From Incurvaria masculella (taxonomy: Eukaryota; Arthropoda; Insecta; Lepidoptera; Incurvariidae), in assembly GCA_946894095.1 (NCBI GenBank), contig OX335651.1, forward strand, positions 8,454,501 to 8,518,500: a stretch of DNA of 64,000 bases. Reading direction: 5' to 3'. The notes beneath the pieces were generated by a model. The model was given only the letters and a program-made list of their open reading frames with translations. It had not been told where the DNA came from and made no database searches. Positions 63,126 through 64,000 of the stretch are shown here, in pieces; within the stretch, counting starts at the first letter, position 1; every line of letters starts with the position of its first letter. The translations under genes were made by a program, and so were the position numbers.

Positions 63126-64000
63126 ACTTGTATGTTAATATTGATCGATGCGTTGAATCACTCTTTCTAGGTTTTGTTTTTACTCAAATCGAAATGAATC
63201 AACTGAAAACTTTACACATTTAGGCTAGGTATAAAACTAAAAGGTGTTTAAATTTATTTAAAAATACATAAAATTATAATTTATGCACACCGTGTTTTGC
63301 ATAGTTAACAAGAATTATGATGACGGTAAAATATACATACACATACATCCTGACACTAGCGCGTGTGCGCTCTGCGCTATTTTTTCATTATTTTGAACCA
63401 CTCCGAGTTGTTTCATCTGTTTTCAAAGCAGGTTTTTGTCCGCTCTGTAGTAGTTCAAAATTATCTTGTCCAATATAATTTTAAAATATTATTTCTTTTT
63501 CTGGCAACACTTTTACATTATTTATTCCGTACTTGTAGAAAACGTATCCTCCTCTTTCATTGGTTTCATAGCAAGCACATTCACCCATTGTTTATTACTT
63601 TCTTTCACGGCGTTTACGACTTTATTGTCACACCCAAGACCACTCTTTGCTATCAATTTTTTATCATCCTATATTTAAAAGTTAAACCATATTTATTTGA
63701 TTTTCGTCTGCTCTTTTTTGATAAGCTCGTTCAGTTTCTCAGTCAACTTCGTCGTATAATCTATTATTTGGTATATAGCCTCTTAATTCTTATAAACCAA
63801 ATTACAAAGACTAAATTCTAGTGTAAATATTGATGATTGATGGTTGATACAATTGGAAGGAGTAAAAATTTAGCCTCCAAGAATATATAACTCTATATTT
63901 ATTATTAATATATCATAGCCGAGCGATGTTTCATAATTACGCTTAATTTAACTATTTCCGGTGCGTGTAATAGATAAAACTCATTATATGGAGATCATTT
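63126..64000. other. AT-rich end, one 152-codon frame
   Basis: A plus frame at 63363-63821 is open for 152 codons and very rich in Phe, Leu, Tyr and Ile. That is expected from a T-rich strand. No signal of a known membrane-protein family is seen. I do not call it a gene. Confidence 0.35.

Overview
This window is eukaryotic, AT-rich, repeat-dense DNA from an insect, most likely a moth or butterfly. That assignment is inference. It rests on interspersed repeats of the style common in Lepidoptera (SINEs with a tRNA- or 5S-type head, 'GGGTTCCGTACC' repeats carrying CCGT microsatellites, many TTAA-flanked MITEs, RTE and other LINE scraps) and on a BEL/Pao retrotransposon. I recognise no host protein-coding gene. 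The window reads as a large intron or intergenic tract. A few GC-rich, non-repetitive islands (about 18.9, 29.3, 35.5, 37.5, 43.0-44.0, 51.2, 57.7 and 62.9 kb) are the best places to look for regulatory DNA or small untranslated exons.

The one large coding object is a nearly complete BEL/Pao LTR retrotransposon on the minus strand at 22300-28856 (6557 bp). It has two 477-bp LTRs differing at only 4 positions, a 5-bp target duplication (ATGTG), a primer binding site resembling tRNA-Tyr, and one long gag-pol frame (gag with three zinc knuckles, aspartic protease, reverse transcriptase, RNase H, integrase). A single in-frame TAA between RT and RNase H interrupts the frame. There is no envelope gene. 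The element landed inside a 48-bp tandem repeat, and removing it with one target copy restores the repeat phase exactly.

Region by region. 0-10 kb: nested SINE and 'CCGT' repeats, a three-copy 105-109 bp tandem repeat, a TTAA MITE abutting a foldback MITE, RTE LINE remnants and a clean 52-bp x 6 tandem array. 10-22 kb: 5S-headed and tRNA-headed SINEs, 'CCGT' repeats, a cluster of MYB-like motifs, a Harbinger-like MITE and older LINE-like repeats. 22-29 kb: the BEL/Pao element and its satellite. 29-45 kb: SINEs, TTAA MITEs, LINE and mariner-like remnants, GC-rich islands bracketed by MITEs. 45-64 kb: a tandem duplication carrying an insertion in one copy, more SINEs and LINE scraps, three TTAA MITEs (two as an inverted pair), a perfect (CGG)23 tract, a perfect 15-bp hairpin, a large foldback element, and an enhancer-like tract with a possible splice donor near the right end.

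The most unusual pattern is one SINE body carried behind two different Pol III-type heads: one with tRNA A and B boxes, and one with a tRNA-like A box followed by the 5S rRNA internal control region. The two types also differ by diagnostic bases in the shared body.
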